A stretch of 64,000 nt of DNA from JBMNCR01 sp049366695 (GTDB lineage: Bacteria; Bacillota; Clostridia; Eubacteriales; Alkalibacteraceae): positions 62,001-126,000 of the forward strand of contig JBMNCR010000034.1 in NCBI GenBank assembly GCA_049366695.1. The letters run 5' to 3'. Below, in pieces: positions 36,617-46,590 of this stretch. Numbering within the stretch: position 1 is the first letter of the stretch; each line of letters opens with the position of its first letter. The position numbers and the translations under genes are program-made. Under the pieces are notes generated by a model, which saw nothing but the letters and a program-made list of their open reading frames with translations, had not been told where the DNA came from and searched no databases.

Positions 36617-36699
36617 CTTCTTACATATAAGAGTAGTGCAACATGAAAAAAGTTCATTTTTTATTTATAAATATCGGTAATAAATTATATTTGCAAATA

Positions 36700-36732
36700 A
36701 ATAACCGCACTTTTGGCAAAAGAACGGTTATT
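36700..36732 (-). terminator. terminator after the DUF1002 gene
   Basis: AATAACCG (36700-36707) pairs with CGGTTATT (36725-36732), with a second small TTTTG/CAAAA stem in the loop. On the minus strand TTATTTGC follows. Confidence 0.5.
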
Positions 36733-36779
36733 TCATCTAAGTCCTCTTATAAAGTTGCACTGTACTAAAGTACATTATT

Positions 36780-37643
36780 CTAAAACAACGATTTTAACCA
36801 ATCAATAATACCAGCAAAAAAAGTTTTCAAATTACTTAAAAAGTTTTGACCTTCTTCAGATGATATATACTCAGAAGCTTTTGATGATATATTTGTTATT
36901 TGATCCTTCAATTCATCCCAATCAATATCCAAATCCTTCATCTTATTAAATAAACTTACCAATGCATCAATTTGCTCCTGTGAAAGGCTAATATCAAATT
37001 TAGCAATCACATCATTTATTATTTTTTTTATGTCTTCTATTGTTTTAGGATTATTTTCTGCTATTTGTTTTTTTATTTCATTAATAAAATCTGCAGCTTC
37101 ATCTTCTCCTATTTCATCAGCTAAATTTGCAGTTGTTACCATTTCTTCATTAGCAGTTTTTTTAATATCTTCGTCAATCATAACTCCAGTAGACACTTCG
37201 TACGCCTTCATTATTCCTGTTAATGCAGCAGTTCCCGAAACTTCGATAGGTGAAGAAATCTGAATCTCAGCATTTTTTACTCCTGCAGTAATCAAAGCAT
37301 TTATATATGTTTGATCACTGATAAAATTAATATTACTTGTAGAAACCGTTACTCCAGAACTCTCTTCTGTAAAAGTAATCATAGCTGAAGATATTGCTCG
37401 AGTACCAATTTGCATTGAAGAAATCACTCCATCCAAATAAGTATGTTCTTCCTCATTTGAAACAGTAATTAATTGAGCATTTTCAGGTGGATTAAATATC
37501 TCTAACATATTTGCTTTCTGAGTGTCAGTTAGATCTTCTCCCAATGTCACAATAACATCTCCCACGGCAACATCAGCTAAAACTGTAGCCGGAATAGATA
37601 GTACAACTAATACCATTAAAAAGTAAAGTGTTTTCTTAAGCAT
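36780..37643 (-). CDS. DUF1002-family secreted protein
   Basis: The 287-residue protein starts with a signal peptide (about 1-23, cleavage after VLA) and continues with DVAVGDVIVTLGEDLTDTQK, the start of the DUF1002 family of Firmicutes. The second half is helical and Lys/Glu-rich, and the C-terminus ends in a short amphipathic stretch (FFAGIIDWLKSLF). AAAGGAGG precedes the ATG. The function is not known to me; extracellular or wall-associated location is inferred. Confidence 0.75.
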   Translation of the reverse strand: MLKKTLYFLMVLVVLSIPATVLADVAVGDVIVTLGEDLTDTQKANMLEIFNPPENAQLITVSNEEEHTYLDGVISSMQIGTRAISSAMITFTEESSGVTVSTSNINFISDQTYINALITAGVKNAEIQISSPIEVSGTAALTGIMKAYEVSTGVMIDEDIKKTANEEMVTTANLADEIGEDEAADFINEIKKQIAENNPKTIEDIKKIINDVIAKFDISLSQEQIDALVSLFNKMKDLDIDWDELKDQITNISSKASEYISSEEGQNFLSNLKTFFAGIIDWLKSLF

Positions 37644-37924
37644 AAAAACCTCCTTTTATATTATATAGCAATATACTTATCGTAATATTTCTATTTTTTG
37701 GATTTAAATGGTAAATATATTTATAATAATAAATATATATTATGTGAATCTTATTTATTTTATCATAATCTCTTTGTTGATTATGTCAATTAATGAAAAA
37801 ACTAGTTTTAGGGATATAAAAATTAAAAGTAAATTAAAGTTGTTAATTGTCATAATATCACAAAATTTATTTAGAGACTTATGCGGAATTCTATAGTAGA
37901 TAAGAAAACTATAGGAGAAAAGCT

Positions 37925-38355
37925 ATGGATATTTAAGATTTTAAAGAATCATTTGAAAAAATAGAAGACTTTAGACAGGTAGAAAAAGTGCAACATAAAC
38001 TAGTAAATATATTGTTTATAGGCGTAGTAGCTACAATAGCAAATACAAGCTCATTTATAGAAATAGGAGCAATTGCCCAGGTAAAAGAATAGTGGCTTAG
38101 AAAATATATAGACTTAGAGAAAACAGTGCCATCTCATGATACAATAGAAAGGGTATTTGAACACTAGGATAGTAAAGCATTTAGTAAATCATTTATGGAA
38201 TGGACAAATAAAATAACCGAACACTTACAAGGTAGAGTTGTTGCCATAGATGGAAAAACACTAAGGGGTTCAATAGATAGATAAAGAAAACCAATACACT
38301 TAGTAAATTCATGGGTAGATGAAAATGATTTAATAATGGGACAAATAAATATAAG
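37925..38355 (+). pseudogene. ISAs1-family transposase remnant (5' part)
   Basis: Translated in one frame from ATG 37925 this reads like the start of an ISAs1 transposase (EDFRQ...HKLVNILFIGVVA, SHDTIERVF, VVAIDGKTLRGS, LVNSWVDEN) but contains four in-frame stops (TAA, TAG, TAG, TAA). It has an AGGAG upstream, so decay was recent enough to keep it. It breaks off after MGQINIS, where the sequence switches to another element. The flank 37644-37924 is AT-rich with no supported gene. Confidence 0.8.
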
Positions 38356-38374
38356 TGCTATTAGTTGGTTTAGC

Positions 38375-38802
38375 CAAAAAAACTATGGAAGAATTCAAAA
38401 ATCTTTAGGATGGTAAAGCCTTTGTATCTAATTTAAAGCCCGTAGATACAGCTATTGATGAAATCCAAGCATTAGAAGCTCTATCAAATCTTAAAGAAAA
38501 ATGGGGAGAAAAATACTATATTGCTATAAAACCTTGGAAAGATCATTGGAATGAAATAGCCGCTATGTTTATATATCCTTCTGATATAAGAAGACTAATA
38601 TATTCTACAAATGCAATTGAAAGCTTTAATAGGCAACTATGAAAAGTAACTAAATCAAAGAGAATTTTTCCAACAGATGAATCACTTTTAAAAACGTTAT
38701 ATTTAGCTTCAGTTAAAATAACTAAAAAATGAACCCAAAGAATAAAAAATTGGTCCATGATTATTGGTCAACTAAATATACATTTTGAGGGAAGAATTTA
38801 AT
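38375..38802 (+). pseudogene. IS256-family transposase remnant (3' part)
   Basis: This is the C-terminal portion of an IS256/mutator transposase: EALSNLKEKWGEKY, IRRLIYSTNAIESFNRQL, KSKRIFPTDESLLKTLYLA and a final FEGRI. At least two internal stops are TGA codons where Arg (QL-R-KVTK) and Trp (KK-W-T) are expected, as after simple C-to-T or G-to-A decay. The N-terminal two thirds are missing; the ISAs1 fragment lies in their place. Confidence 0.85.
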
Positions 38803-38856
38803 CCTTTCCCTCAAATAATATACAACTTGTAAATATTTTAATGTATGATTCTCAGA

Positions 38857-38880
38857 AAATTTACACCAACTACTTGACAG
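38857..38880 (+). mobile_element. probable right end of the IS256-type element
   Basis: AAATTTACACCAACTACTTG, about 55 nt past the transposase stop, resembles the terminal repeat of IS256-family elements. The left partner is not found, in line with a deletion. Confidence 0.4.
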
Positions 38881-38943
38881 ACCCGTCTACCTTGACAAAG
38901 GTCAGTTCATTATGCAATAGTAGCCTTATTATTCGTTAAAAAA

Positions 38944-39732
38944 TTACTCAGTTTCATTATCCTCTACTTCATTATTCTGCACTTCATTACTATCTACTTG
39001 TTCATTTTCTTGTTCTTGTTCAAATATTATATCAGTAGGAATGACAAATGTATCCTTAGGTGTATTCCCAATTTTTACATTAGTTATCTCACTAGTAAAC
39101 TTCCCACCTTCATCATATCCTTCTACTTTTAATATTAAGCCATTTCCTGTACCTATCCATAGTTTGCTTTCATTTGAATTAGCATCCAGCATCTTTACTA
39201 CTATGCATTTTTTCCCATCAAATTCACTATTTTCTATAAATGTATAGGTAGTATCAATAAAATAATCTTCCGTTACTGCCATGCTATCATAAGCGAAATC
39301 AATAATATCATCCATCGGATATTTATAACCAATCTTTGTATCTGGATAATATACAACCATTTCATTCTCTCCATATATAGTTACAACATTACCTTTAGAT
39401 GCATCAAAATCTATAGTCTTAATTAAGTTACCTTTTTGCCAATATTCTGATTGCACAACATTTTCTTCTGAAGTAAATGTTATTACATAACTTATTTCAT
39501 CAATCTCTATTCCTAACATCAAGAGCTCTTCAATATTTTCTTGATTAATCAAATCTTCTACATTAATTTCATCTTGCTCGTTTTCGCTTTCTTCCCCATC
39601 ATTGCTTATTTGAGTCTGTTCTTCTCCATTTATTGAGGTGTTTTCATCGTCCGTTAACTCAGATTGAGATGATTTACACCCTCCTATAAATATTATTGAT
39701 ATAATGCATACAATTAATATTAACTTTTTCAT
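38944..39732 (-). CDS. lipoprotein with LolA-like region and acidic ends
   Basis: The 262-residue protein has a lipoprotein signal with lipobox IGGC (Cys19), then an acidic Glu/Asp/Asn linker to about 75. A beta-rich domain follows (SEYWQKGNLIKTIDFD, LWIGTGNGLILKVEGY) that resembles the LolA/outer-membrane-sorting fold seen in Gram-positive lipoproteins, and the tail is acidic. It should be anchored on the outer face of the membrane. AGGAG precedes the ATG. The function is unknown; the fold call is tentative. Confidence 0.65.
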   Translation of the reverse strand: MKKLILIVCIISIIFIGGCKSSQSELTDDENTSINGEEQTQISNDGEESENEQDEINVEDLINQENIEELLMLGIEIDEISYVITFTSEENVVQSEYWQKGNLIKTIDFDASKGNVVTIYGENEMVVYYPDTKIGYKYPMDDIIDFAYDSMAVTEDYFIDTTYTFIENSEFDGKKCIVVKMLDANSNESKLWIGTGNGLILKVEGYDEGGKFTSEITNVKIGNTPKDTFVIPTDIIFEQEQENEQVDSNEVQNNEVEDNETE

Positions 39733-39860
39733 TTTCCTTCTCCTATGTTCATTATTATTGTATATTATATATTATATCAATAAGAGAATAAACATAAATT
39801 TCTTAAGGTTTTTAATTTTGATTAAATTACTAGTAAAAAAATTGCCTTTATAGTACTCAA

Positions 39861-40295
39861 TTAACCTATTGTAATCTTTAATGGAGTAGCATTTGCTATA
39901 TTATCGCTTACTGGACATCTATCTTCAACGATATGAATCCATTTTTGCAATGTACTCTCATCAGCATCAGTATCAGGTTTTACAATCACTTTTATTTCTT
40001 TATAACCTGTTCTTTCTTCGTCAGATTGACCTGCAAATTTTGCCGGATTTAAAATACCTTCTATAATTATCTCTAAACCTCTTAACTCAAATCCTAATTC
40101 TTTGGCTACTATATGGGCTACTACATTTAAACACCCCGATAAAGCACCTAGTAAATACTCGATTGGATTAGCCCCATCATTAGTACCACCTAAATTTTCA
40201 GGTTCATCTATTGTCATAGTAAAATTTCTTGCTTTGACAATTGTCTTTGTCTTATTTTCGCTTTTTGCCGTTACTCTAAATTTTAAATCTGCCAT
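39861..40295 (-). CDS. OsmC/Ohr-family peroxide-reducing protein
   Basis: The 144-residue protein has the OsmC layout with the two redox cysteines in GALSGCLNVVA and EDRCPVSDNI. Members reduce organic or sulfur-linked peroxides using thiols, or act on polysulfides. It is a single gene with a good AGGAGG. It is probably an oxidative-stress protein in this anaerobe; the substrate is not predictable. Confidence 0.85.
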   Translation of the reverse strand: MADLKFRVTAKSENKTKTIVKARNFTMTIDEPENLGGTNDGANPIEYLLGALSGCLNVVAHIVAKELGFELRGLEIIIEGILNPAKFAGQSDEERTGYKEIKVIVKPDTDADESTLQKWIHIVEDRCPVSDNIANATPLKITIG

Positions 40296-40420
40296 TCTTA
40301 GCCTCCTAAGTATTATGATGTTTTCATTCTAGTATTATTTCTTAATAAAATCAATACTATGACACAATATTCTTAGCATGCTAACGATTTAGTGTTCTTT
40401 TGCTCAACTGCTCTTAATAT

Positions 40421-41581
40421 TCACTCGACTTTTAGTACTCTGAGTCCTAATAAAAAATACAATAAGCCCATACCAATTAAAACCAACAATGAATTTACAG
40501 ATGTAGAAATAGGCTGATCATGCATAATAATTCCTTCAATAGATTGAAGTGCCCATTTATGAGGCATTAAATTTGATATAAATAATAATAGTTTTGAAGA
40601 TACTATCTCCAGCGGCCACATACATCCTCCTAACATGGCACTACTGGTCAATACAATAGGTGTTATAGAGGATAACTGTTCGTGGGTTTTTATTATTCCA
40701 GATAAAAACATTCCAAATGACGTCAAACAAAAAACAAATGCTCCATATATTAACAATATTATACCAACATGACCTCCCCAGTTAATATTAAGTACATATT
40801 TTCCTAGCATCACCAAAGTAAATACTTGAATAAATCCCGACATAAAAGTGACTATCATATTTGAAGCAATTATTGAAGATTTACTAAGAGGTGACACCAA
40901 TAATTTTTGCAAAGTATAATCTTGTTTTTCTTTTAATATATCTGCTGCTCCAAATACTAAAACATAAGTAGAAAAAAACAATGTGAATCCTACTAAATAG
41001 TGCAATAAATCATCATATTGATTACTCTCAAGCTCACTTAATATATTTAGTTTTGTTGTAATTGGTTTTTTATAATTCCAGTATATATCAAATGTGTTTT
41101 TTACATCATATTGCATGGTCTTTAAGAGTTCTAAATCTTCAATTTCAAACATATCTTTAGTAATACTATTTAACCTCATTTTATGATCTATCAGTAACAA
41201 CTTGCTTCTAAGAGTATTTTCAAATTGCAACCCTTCGATAGATTCTTTAGCAGTAAATATATCTACTGTTCCATTACCTTCAATTGCAAAATTTTCATTT
41301 ATAATCAATGCAGTTATAGTATCAAACTCTTTTACTCTCTGTATAGCTTCAGAATAATTTGTAATTTCAAAATTATAATTTGGTATCGTTTGTATTTCTT
41401 CTATTAATTCTCTTGAATACTCACTATTATCATTATCTGTTATTGCTATAGTAGGATTAAAACCTGTATCAAATGAACTACCAAATATAAAAGTCAATAA
41501 AAATGCCATTCCAGTCATAATTAATAGTAAAGGGATATCATCTTTTATCCTTTTTATTCTAAGATTGAGTAAACTTAACAT
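40421..41581 (-). CDS. ABC-2 type exporter permease (lipoprotein-linked operon, second permease)
   Basis: The 386-residue membrane protein has one N-terminal helix, a large extracytoplasmic loop to about 190, then five C-terminal helices: the YhgE/ABC-2 pattern with GAADILKEKQDYTLQKLLVSPLSK. It overlaps the preceding permease gene by 23 nt and completes the operon lipoprotein, ATPase, permease, permease. The exported substrate is unknown; drugs, lipids or peptides are typical. Confidence 0.85.
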   Translation of the reverse strand: MLSLLNLRIKRIKDDIPLLLIMTGMAFLLTFIFGSSFDTGFNPTIAITDNDNSEYSRELIEEIQTIPNYNFEITNYSEAIQRVKEFDTITALIINENFAIEGNGTVDIFTAKESIEGLQFENTLRSKLLLIDHKMRLNSITKDMFEIEDLELLKTMQYDVKNTFDIYWNYKKPITTKLNILSELESNQYDDLLHYLVGFTLFFSTYVLVFGAADILKEKQDYTLQKLLVSPLSKSSIIASNMIVTFMSGFIQVFTLVMLGKYVLNINWGGHVGIILLIYGAFVFCLTSFGMFLSGIIKTHEQLSSITPIVLTSSAMLGGCMWPLEIVSSKLLLFISNLMPHKWALQSIEGIIMHDQPISTSVNSLLVLIGMGLLYFLLGLRVLKVE

Positions 41582-42902
41582 TTTTTTTACCCCCTTTATA
41601 ATTAATAATAAATAATCCTGCTATTAAACCTGTAATTGCAATAAAAATTAATCTTATGAGTTGAAAAGTAATATTTGATAAATCTCCACCTTGAAATATT
41701 TTTAAATATGCATCTAATGCTAATCCATTAATAGTCCATTTACCAATATTTTGCATATATCCAGGTAAAACTTGCAAAGGTATATAACTACCACCAAATA
41801 GAGCCATTATTTGTATAATGACACTTTCAAAAGCACTTGCTAGCTTATAATCATTTACCTTTAATGTAATCGCACCAATTAATGTTCCTAAACCAGCAGT
41901 AGAAATTGCCAACAACAAACTAATTAAGACTATAACAGCAAGATTTGGCCATTCTACATTAAATACTAGTGTAGAGAAAAATATTATTATGCCAATCTGC
42001 ATTAAACATAAAGTAACTATTACAAAAAATTTACTTACTAATACCATGGAATGATTAACTCCAGTGGCTATCATTCGATCGTATGTAATATTATGTTTTT
42101 CTATTAAAAGAGATCTAGCAACAATTCCAGCTGAAAATAAAACAAACATTGCCATCATCGCTAAAGTGTAATATGAAAAACTCGATATACTTTTTATACC
42201 TGTAATACTTATTTGATTAATATCTAAATTATTTTCTTCGCCTTCTATGTCTTCTACCAACAATTCTATATTTTTATAGTATTCATTCAATAGATCATAT
42301 TGTGAAGCAACACTTAACATAACTCCCTTGTCAATTGAACTTAAAGACAATGTGTCCGTAAAAGATGTAAATATTTCATTTGCAATAGACGTACTATATG
42401 AATACTCAGGGTGTCCATTTATTTTTATTTCCACATTATTTCTCATGGGAGTAAACAAATTCAAAAATACAGAATACACAAAATCTTTTGGTAAATCTAC
42501 AACAGTAGCTATTTCCTTGTTTTCCAGCGCTTCATAAGCATCCTCTTCACTCATGATTGTGTAATCGAAGATTTTTTTTATTTCTTCATTATTAAGAAAA
42601 TTTTCAAATAGTATTTTATCTATATTCAAACCATCTATATTATCTGTTATCATTTGCTTGCTATTACTATCAATGAATTCATTATTTTCTAAAAAAGTAA
42701 TGAATTTTATTCTTTCATTTTCCATATTATATTTTTTTACTATGCCAATTTTTATTGGTTGTGATAAACCGTCTGATGAAAAGCTACCTTGTAAAGCAAA
42801 ACTAAGAATAATGATCAATATCAACGGCATAGCCACTAATATTGCTAAAGCTTTTTTATCAGATAAATATATTTTTAAGTCTTTTAAAAGCATATTAATC
42901 AT
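41559..42902 (-). CDS. ABC-2 type exporter permease (lipoprotein-linked operon, first permease)
   Basis: The 447-residue protein has the same topology as the next gene: a helix near 20-40, an external domain to about 240 and several C-terminal helices (AGIVARSLLIEKHNITYDRMIATG). AAGGAGG lies 11 nt before the ATG. It lies 23 nt after the ATPase gene. The pair probably forms a heterodimeric transmembrane channel. Confidence 0.85.
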   Translation of the reverse strand: MINMLLKDLKIYLSDKKALAILVAMPLILIIILSFALQGSFSSDGLSQPIKIGIVKKYNMENERIKFITFLENNEFIDSNSKQMITDNIDGLNIDKILFENFLNNEEIKKIFDYTIMSEEDAYEALENKEIATVVDLPKDFVYSVFLNLFTPMRNNVEIKINGHPEYSYSTSIANEIFTSFTDTLSLSSIDKGVMLSVASQYDLLNEYYKNIELLVEDIEGEENNLDINQISITGIKSISSFSYYTLAMMAMFVLFSAGIVARSLLIEKHNITYDRMIATGVNHSMVLVSKFFVIVTLCLMQIGIIIFFSTLVFNVEWPNLAVIVLISLLLAISTAGLGTLIGAITLKVNDYKLASAFESVIIQIMALFGGSYIPLQVLPGYMQNIGKWTINGLALDAYLKIFQGGDLSNITFQLIRLIFIAITGLIAGLFIINYKGGKKNVKFTQS

Positions 42903-42925
42903 CTAACAAACCACCTCCTTTTAAC

Positions 42926-43861
42926 CTAATCTCTTAAGGCTCTTCCTGTTAAATTTAAAAATACTTGCTCTAAATCAGGTTTAGAAATATCAAAAGATGT
43001 TATTTTTGCTTTAGTACCAAATAAATAATGTAATATTTCTTGTCTAGTTTTATCGCCATTATCATTAGTAATTATTATTTGCTTGTCATATTGTTTTATT
43101 TCTGAAACAAATGAGAATTCTTTTATTTTTTTTACGATTTCTTCATGTATTTCTTCAAAGTTTATTATTATTTTTTCTGATCCGCCAGTAGACTCTATCA
43201 ATTCTTCCTTAGTTCCCTTTGCAATAATCTTGCCTTTATCCATTATGCAGATTCTTGAGCAAAGATACTCTACTTCCTCCATATAATGACTAGTGTAAAT
43301 GATAGTACTTCCATTATCTCTAAGAGCTTTTACTGTTTCAAGTATATATGTTCTAGATTGTGGATCTATTCCTACTGTAGGTTCATCCATAATAATTAAT
43401 TCAGGATTATGCAATAAGGCCACACCTATATTAAGTCTCCTTTTCATTCCTCCTGAATATTTATCTACTCTATCTTTTAATCTTTCATTTATACCTATAA
43501 TTTCAGAAACCCTATCAATACTTTCTTTTAATTCACTTCCCCTCAATCCATATGCTCTTCCCCAAAACTTAAGATTATCAATACCTTTCAAAGTAGGATA
43601 TAAAGATATTTCTTGTGGAACAAAACCTAATTTTTTTTGTATTGCTTTAGGATTAGTACTGATATCTTCTCCTTTATAGGTTATTGTACCTTTGTCTGCC
43701 CGAATAAGTGTAGATATTATAGAGATAGTAGTAGATTTTCCGGCACCATTAGGACCCAACAAACCTAATATTTCTCCTTTTTTCACTTCAAAAGAAATAT
43801 CATCAACAGCTTTTAGGGTTTTATACGCCTTACTAAGGTTACTCACTTTAAGAAATTCCAT
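42926..43861 (-). CDS. ABC transporter ATP-binding protein (DrrA/CcmA-like)
   Basis: The 311-residue ATPase has Walker A GPNGAGKST near 35-43, the signature YSGGMKRR near 137, Walker B LIIMDEPTVGID and the H-loop TSHYMEEVE. The C-terminal extension is typical of exporters of the DrrA type. It starts 2 nt after the lipoprotein gene with AGGAGG inside the preceding end, so it is clearly one operon. Confidence 0.93.
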   Translation of the reverse strand: MEFLKVSNLSKAYKTLKAVDDISFEVKKGEILGLLGPNGAGKSTTISIISTLIRADKGTITYKGEDISTNPKAIQKKLGFVPQEISLYPTLKGIDNLKFWGRAYGLRGSELKESIDRVSEIIGINERLKDRVDKYSGGMKRRLNIGVALLHNPELIIMDEPTVGIDPQSRTYILETVKALRDNGSTIIYTSHYMEEVEYLCSRICIMDKGKIIAKGTKEELIESTGGSEKIIINFEEIHEEIVKKIKEFSFVSEIKQYDKQIIITNDNGDKTRQEILHYLFGTKAKITSFDISKPDLEQVFLNLTGRALRD

Positions 43862-43863
43862 TA

Positions 43864-44778
43864 TTATTCACCTCCTAGATTAGAGAAATCTAATTCCTTA
43901 ACTGGAATAATTCTATCTGAATCAATATTCGGAAAATCAAAGCTTTGTTCTTTTTCTATATTCCAATTATTCATAATGATTTTAATTTGTATATCGTTAA
44001 TTGGTGCGTGCTCTCCACTAAACTGCATATTTATATCTATATCATTTTGTACCATATATCCATCTATATCAATATATGCTGTTTCTATATATTCAATATT
44101 TTTAATATCATCAAATATCTTAAGCTGTTCCATATCTATTTCTATATCTTTTACATATTCTTTAATTAATTCATAATTTTCTCTAACTGCTATTATAAAG
44201 CTTTCGGTAATGAATTGTTTCATTTCTTCTGAGCTAGGAGTAATGGTGTATTTTACTATTTTTACTTGCCCATCTTCCGTATTTAAAATAGAATCTTCTC
44301 CTTTTACAACATCTTCTTGCTGTAGCATCTCAGTCCAATTTTCCGTGATTGTCTTTACAAAATCTTCTTGTTCTTCGTTTTGTTCAAAGTCGTCACTATC
44401 TACTTGATAGTAATTCTCCAGCATAGGTAGCTTTAAATATATATTATCGTCTTTGTCATATATTTCAAAATCATAACCAACATTATTGGAATTAAAATAT
44501 CCATACCCTATTAAACAATTTTGTACATAATCATATTGAGATACTAAATTCAGTTCTAATTTACTATAAGATGATATTTTGAGTATTTCTTCCTTTGTTA
44601 GATTATCGGTTTTAAAATCATTTAGTACTGTAATATCTAAAGACATTTTTCCTTTTTCTATCTCTTCGGTTTTTTCTACCGATTTTTGATAATAACTCAA
44701 TGGTTTCTGAGTATTGCATGCCGCTAAGAGTAGAGAAAGAAGTAGAATGAATACCGCCATGTTAATACGTTTTATCAT
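43864..44778 (-). CDS. lipoprotein, first gene of the ABC exporter operon
   Basis: The 304-residue protein has a lipoprotein signal with lipobox LAAC (Cys21). The mature part is acidic and resembles the LppX/LolA-like DUF6612-type domains, with repeated 'DITVLNDFK' and 'VQNDIDINMQFSG' strands. It is translationally close to the ATPase gene. It may capture or sense the transported compound outside the membrane; that is inference. AGGTG precedes the ATG. Confidence 0.7.
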   Translation of the reverse strand: MIKRINMAVFILLLSLLLAACNTQKPLSYYQKSVEKTEEIEKGKMSLDITVLNDFKTDNLTKEEILKISSYSKLELNLVSQYDYVQNCLIGYGYFNSNNVGYDFEIYDKDDNIYLKLPMLENYYQVDSDDFEQNEEQEDFVKTITENWTEMLQQEDVVKGEDSILNTEDGQVKIVKYTITPSSEEMKQFITESFIIAVRENYELIKEYVKDIEIDMEQLKIFDDIKNIEYIETAYIDIDGYMVQNDIDINMQFSGEHAPINDIQIKIIMNNWNIEKEQSFDFPNIDSDRIIPVKELDFSNLGGE

Positions 44779-44893
44779 AATATTTCACCTCATATTTTCA
44801 TTTAATTTATTATATCTTTCTCGTAACCATATTTCTCGTTACTATATTCCCTAAATGATGATTTAATAATTACTTTTTGCACTTTTTTTAAAA

Positions 44894-44924
44894 AAAGGGA
44901 AGCTCCAGATGGATACTTCCCTTT
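44894..44924 (-). terminator. terminator of the second ABC operon
   Basis: AAAGGGAAG and CTTCCCTTT form a 9-bp stem with a 13-nt loop; on the minus strand it is followed by TTTT and then A-rich sequence. It lies just after the permease gene that ends at 44937. Confidence 0.75.
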
Positions 44925-44936
44925 AATCACTTATTT

Positions 44937-45734
44937 TTATACATGCAAATCTCGTCTTTTATATAATATATACGTAGTAGTCAAAGCTGACACGATAATT
45001 GACAATGATAAAATAATATAACTTAACTCTAATTCCTTTCCCATCATTAAATCATTAGCTTTAAAATATTTAAACGGAGTAAAATACTTAAAATTTTCGA
45101 TTTTATCGTATATATCAATGGCAATTGACAGCATAAATGTACCAAGAATAATCGCTGTAGAAACCGAAGTTGCTCTCTTTACACTTTTTGTCAATGCACT
45201 TATCACCATGCCCAAGGATAAAAATATCATTTGTATTATAAAAAGTGCCATCATTATTTTTATTATTTCTACTGTTATTGAATCTCCTGTATTATACATA
45301 TCTACAAAGAAAATTGAAGTAATTGCCGTAACAAGATTTAGTATGATAATATTAATAATAGCAGCAATTATTTTAGATGTTATTATTTTTTCCCGCGTCA
45401 CTGGTTTTACAAATAAAAAATCAGCAGTTTTATCTCTTTCTTCTTTTGAAATTATGGTGGCACCTAACATTACAGCATGTATGCCCCCTAAAAGGACAAA
45501 ATACAGAAAAAATATTGCATAAAATCCTCCAATTCTGTATATATCAAGCTCACCTATTCCAAAAGCCGCTTTCATTACTTCGGGAATGCTTTCTAACATT
45601 TCTTCAAAAGCACTTTTAGATTGTGACATGGCAGAATACTTAACCATCCCAACATATATAAGCAGGATCATACTAGTACACCATATGATAAGAGATTTTA
45701 AATTTGACCTTAATTCTCTAAGAATTATATTCAT
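44937..45734 (-). CDS. ABC-2 type permease (two-component-linked operon, second permease)
   Basis: The 265-residue membrane protein has about six helices and the ABC-2 motif ISKEERDKTADFLFVKPVTREKI in the first cytoplasmic loop, as in bacitracin- and lantibiotic-type exporter permeases. It is the last gene of the operon and is related to the upstream permease (45.8 kb). AAAGGAGG precedes the ATG. Confidence 0.87.
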   Translation of the reverse strand: MNIILRELRSNLKSLIIWCTSMILLIYVGMVKYSAMSQSKSAFEEMLESIPEVMKAAFGIGELDIYRIGGFYAIFFLYFVLLGGIHAVMLGATIISKEERDKTADFLFVKPVTREKIITSKIIAAIINIIILNLVTAITSIFFVDMYNTGDSITVEIIKIMMALFIIQMIFLSLGMVISALTKSVKRATSVSTAIILGTFMLSIAIDIYDKIENFKYFTPFKYFKANDLMMGKELELSYIILSLSIIVSALTTTYILYKRRDLHV

Positions 45735-45790
45735 TATTGAACCTCCTTTTACTTTTTATTTAAATTTACAATTATTCTTGGAAACCTAGT

Positions 45791-46588
45791 TCATATTGAT
45801 GGAATATCTTTTTTAGAATACACTATATATGCAACTGTAGTAAAAATGACAACTAATATTGCACACAAAATCAGATATTTTATATCATATCCACCTGAAT
45901 CAATAATTTTATTTGAATCAAAATAAGCAAAGGGTGTAAAATATGACAATTTTTCATCATCTAATGATTCATTCAAAAATTGAATAATATAAAATCCAAA
46001 TACACTTCCTAAAGATATTGGTACAACTGATTTAATTTTTTTAAATAATACTGATAAAAATAATCCAAATGACACAAAAAATATTTGCATAAACAACAAT
46101 GTCATACTAATCATAAGAAAAACTTTATTATCGAAGTTATTTTTCTTAACTAATTCCAATATTAATTTAGCAGTAGGTATTTGGATAATATTAGTAATAA
46201 TTATTAATGTTATAACGGCCAAAATCTTTGCAGTAACAATTTTATTTCTTTTTATTGGTTTTGCTAACAAAAAATCTGCTGTATTTTCCCTAATCTCTTC
46301 TGATAAAACAGAAGTACCTAAATTCATTGCTAGTATTGATCCTGCTATCAATATATAAGTAAAAATATAACTATAATAACCCATCTCTGAAGAAAAATCC
46401 ATTGAGCCCATTCCAAATGCCCTTAAAAATTCTTCGGGAAAATTGCTTAACATATCCTGCATTAGCATGGCATCACTAAAAATAGTTGGAAACATTGCCA
46501 TAAATAACGCAAATACACCTATTAAGGATAAATTCCATACAATTGCAGTCTTTTTATACATTTTTAATTCATGTATATAAATATTCAT
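45791..46588 (-). CDS. ABC-2 type permease (two-component-linked operon, first permease)
   Basis: The protein of about 265 residues has six helices and the loop LSEEIRENTADFLLAKPIKRNKI, closely parallel to the next gene. The start at 46588 has AAGGAGG 7 nt upstream; an in-frame TTG at 46594 overlaps the ATPase stop. The two permeases plus the ATPase form a resistance-type exporter. The substrate is unknown. Confidence 0.87.
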   Translation of the reverse strand: MNIYIHELKMYKKTAIVWNLSLIGVFALFMAMFPTIFSDAMLMQDMLSNFPEEFLRAFGMGSMDFSSEMGYYSYIFTYILIAGSILAMNLGTSVLSEEIRENTADFLLAKPIKRNKIVTAKILAVITLIIITNIIQIPTAKLILELVKKNNFDNKVFLMISMTLLFMQIFFVSFGLFLSVLFKKIKSVVPISLGSVFGFYIIQFLNESLDDEKLSYFTPFAYFDSNKIIDSGGYDIKYLILCAILVVIFTTVAYIVYSKKDIPSI

Positions 46589-46590
46589 AA

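Noticed and set aside
37708..37896. Plus-strand ORF of 62 codons upstream of the IS remnants
   Set aside because: It is composed of Ile, Asn, Leu and Lys as expected from AT-rich sequence and has no ribosome site.
37925..38355. In-frame TAA/TAG codons in the ISAs1-like ORF as possible recoding
   Set aside because: Family alignment from memory puts different amino acids at the stops, the element is truncated, and all other genes in the window use these codons as stops. Decay is simpler.
40371..40382. TTAGCATGCTAA palindrome between the OsmC and ABC genes
   Set aside because: It is short, single-copy and has no U tract or promoter link.
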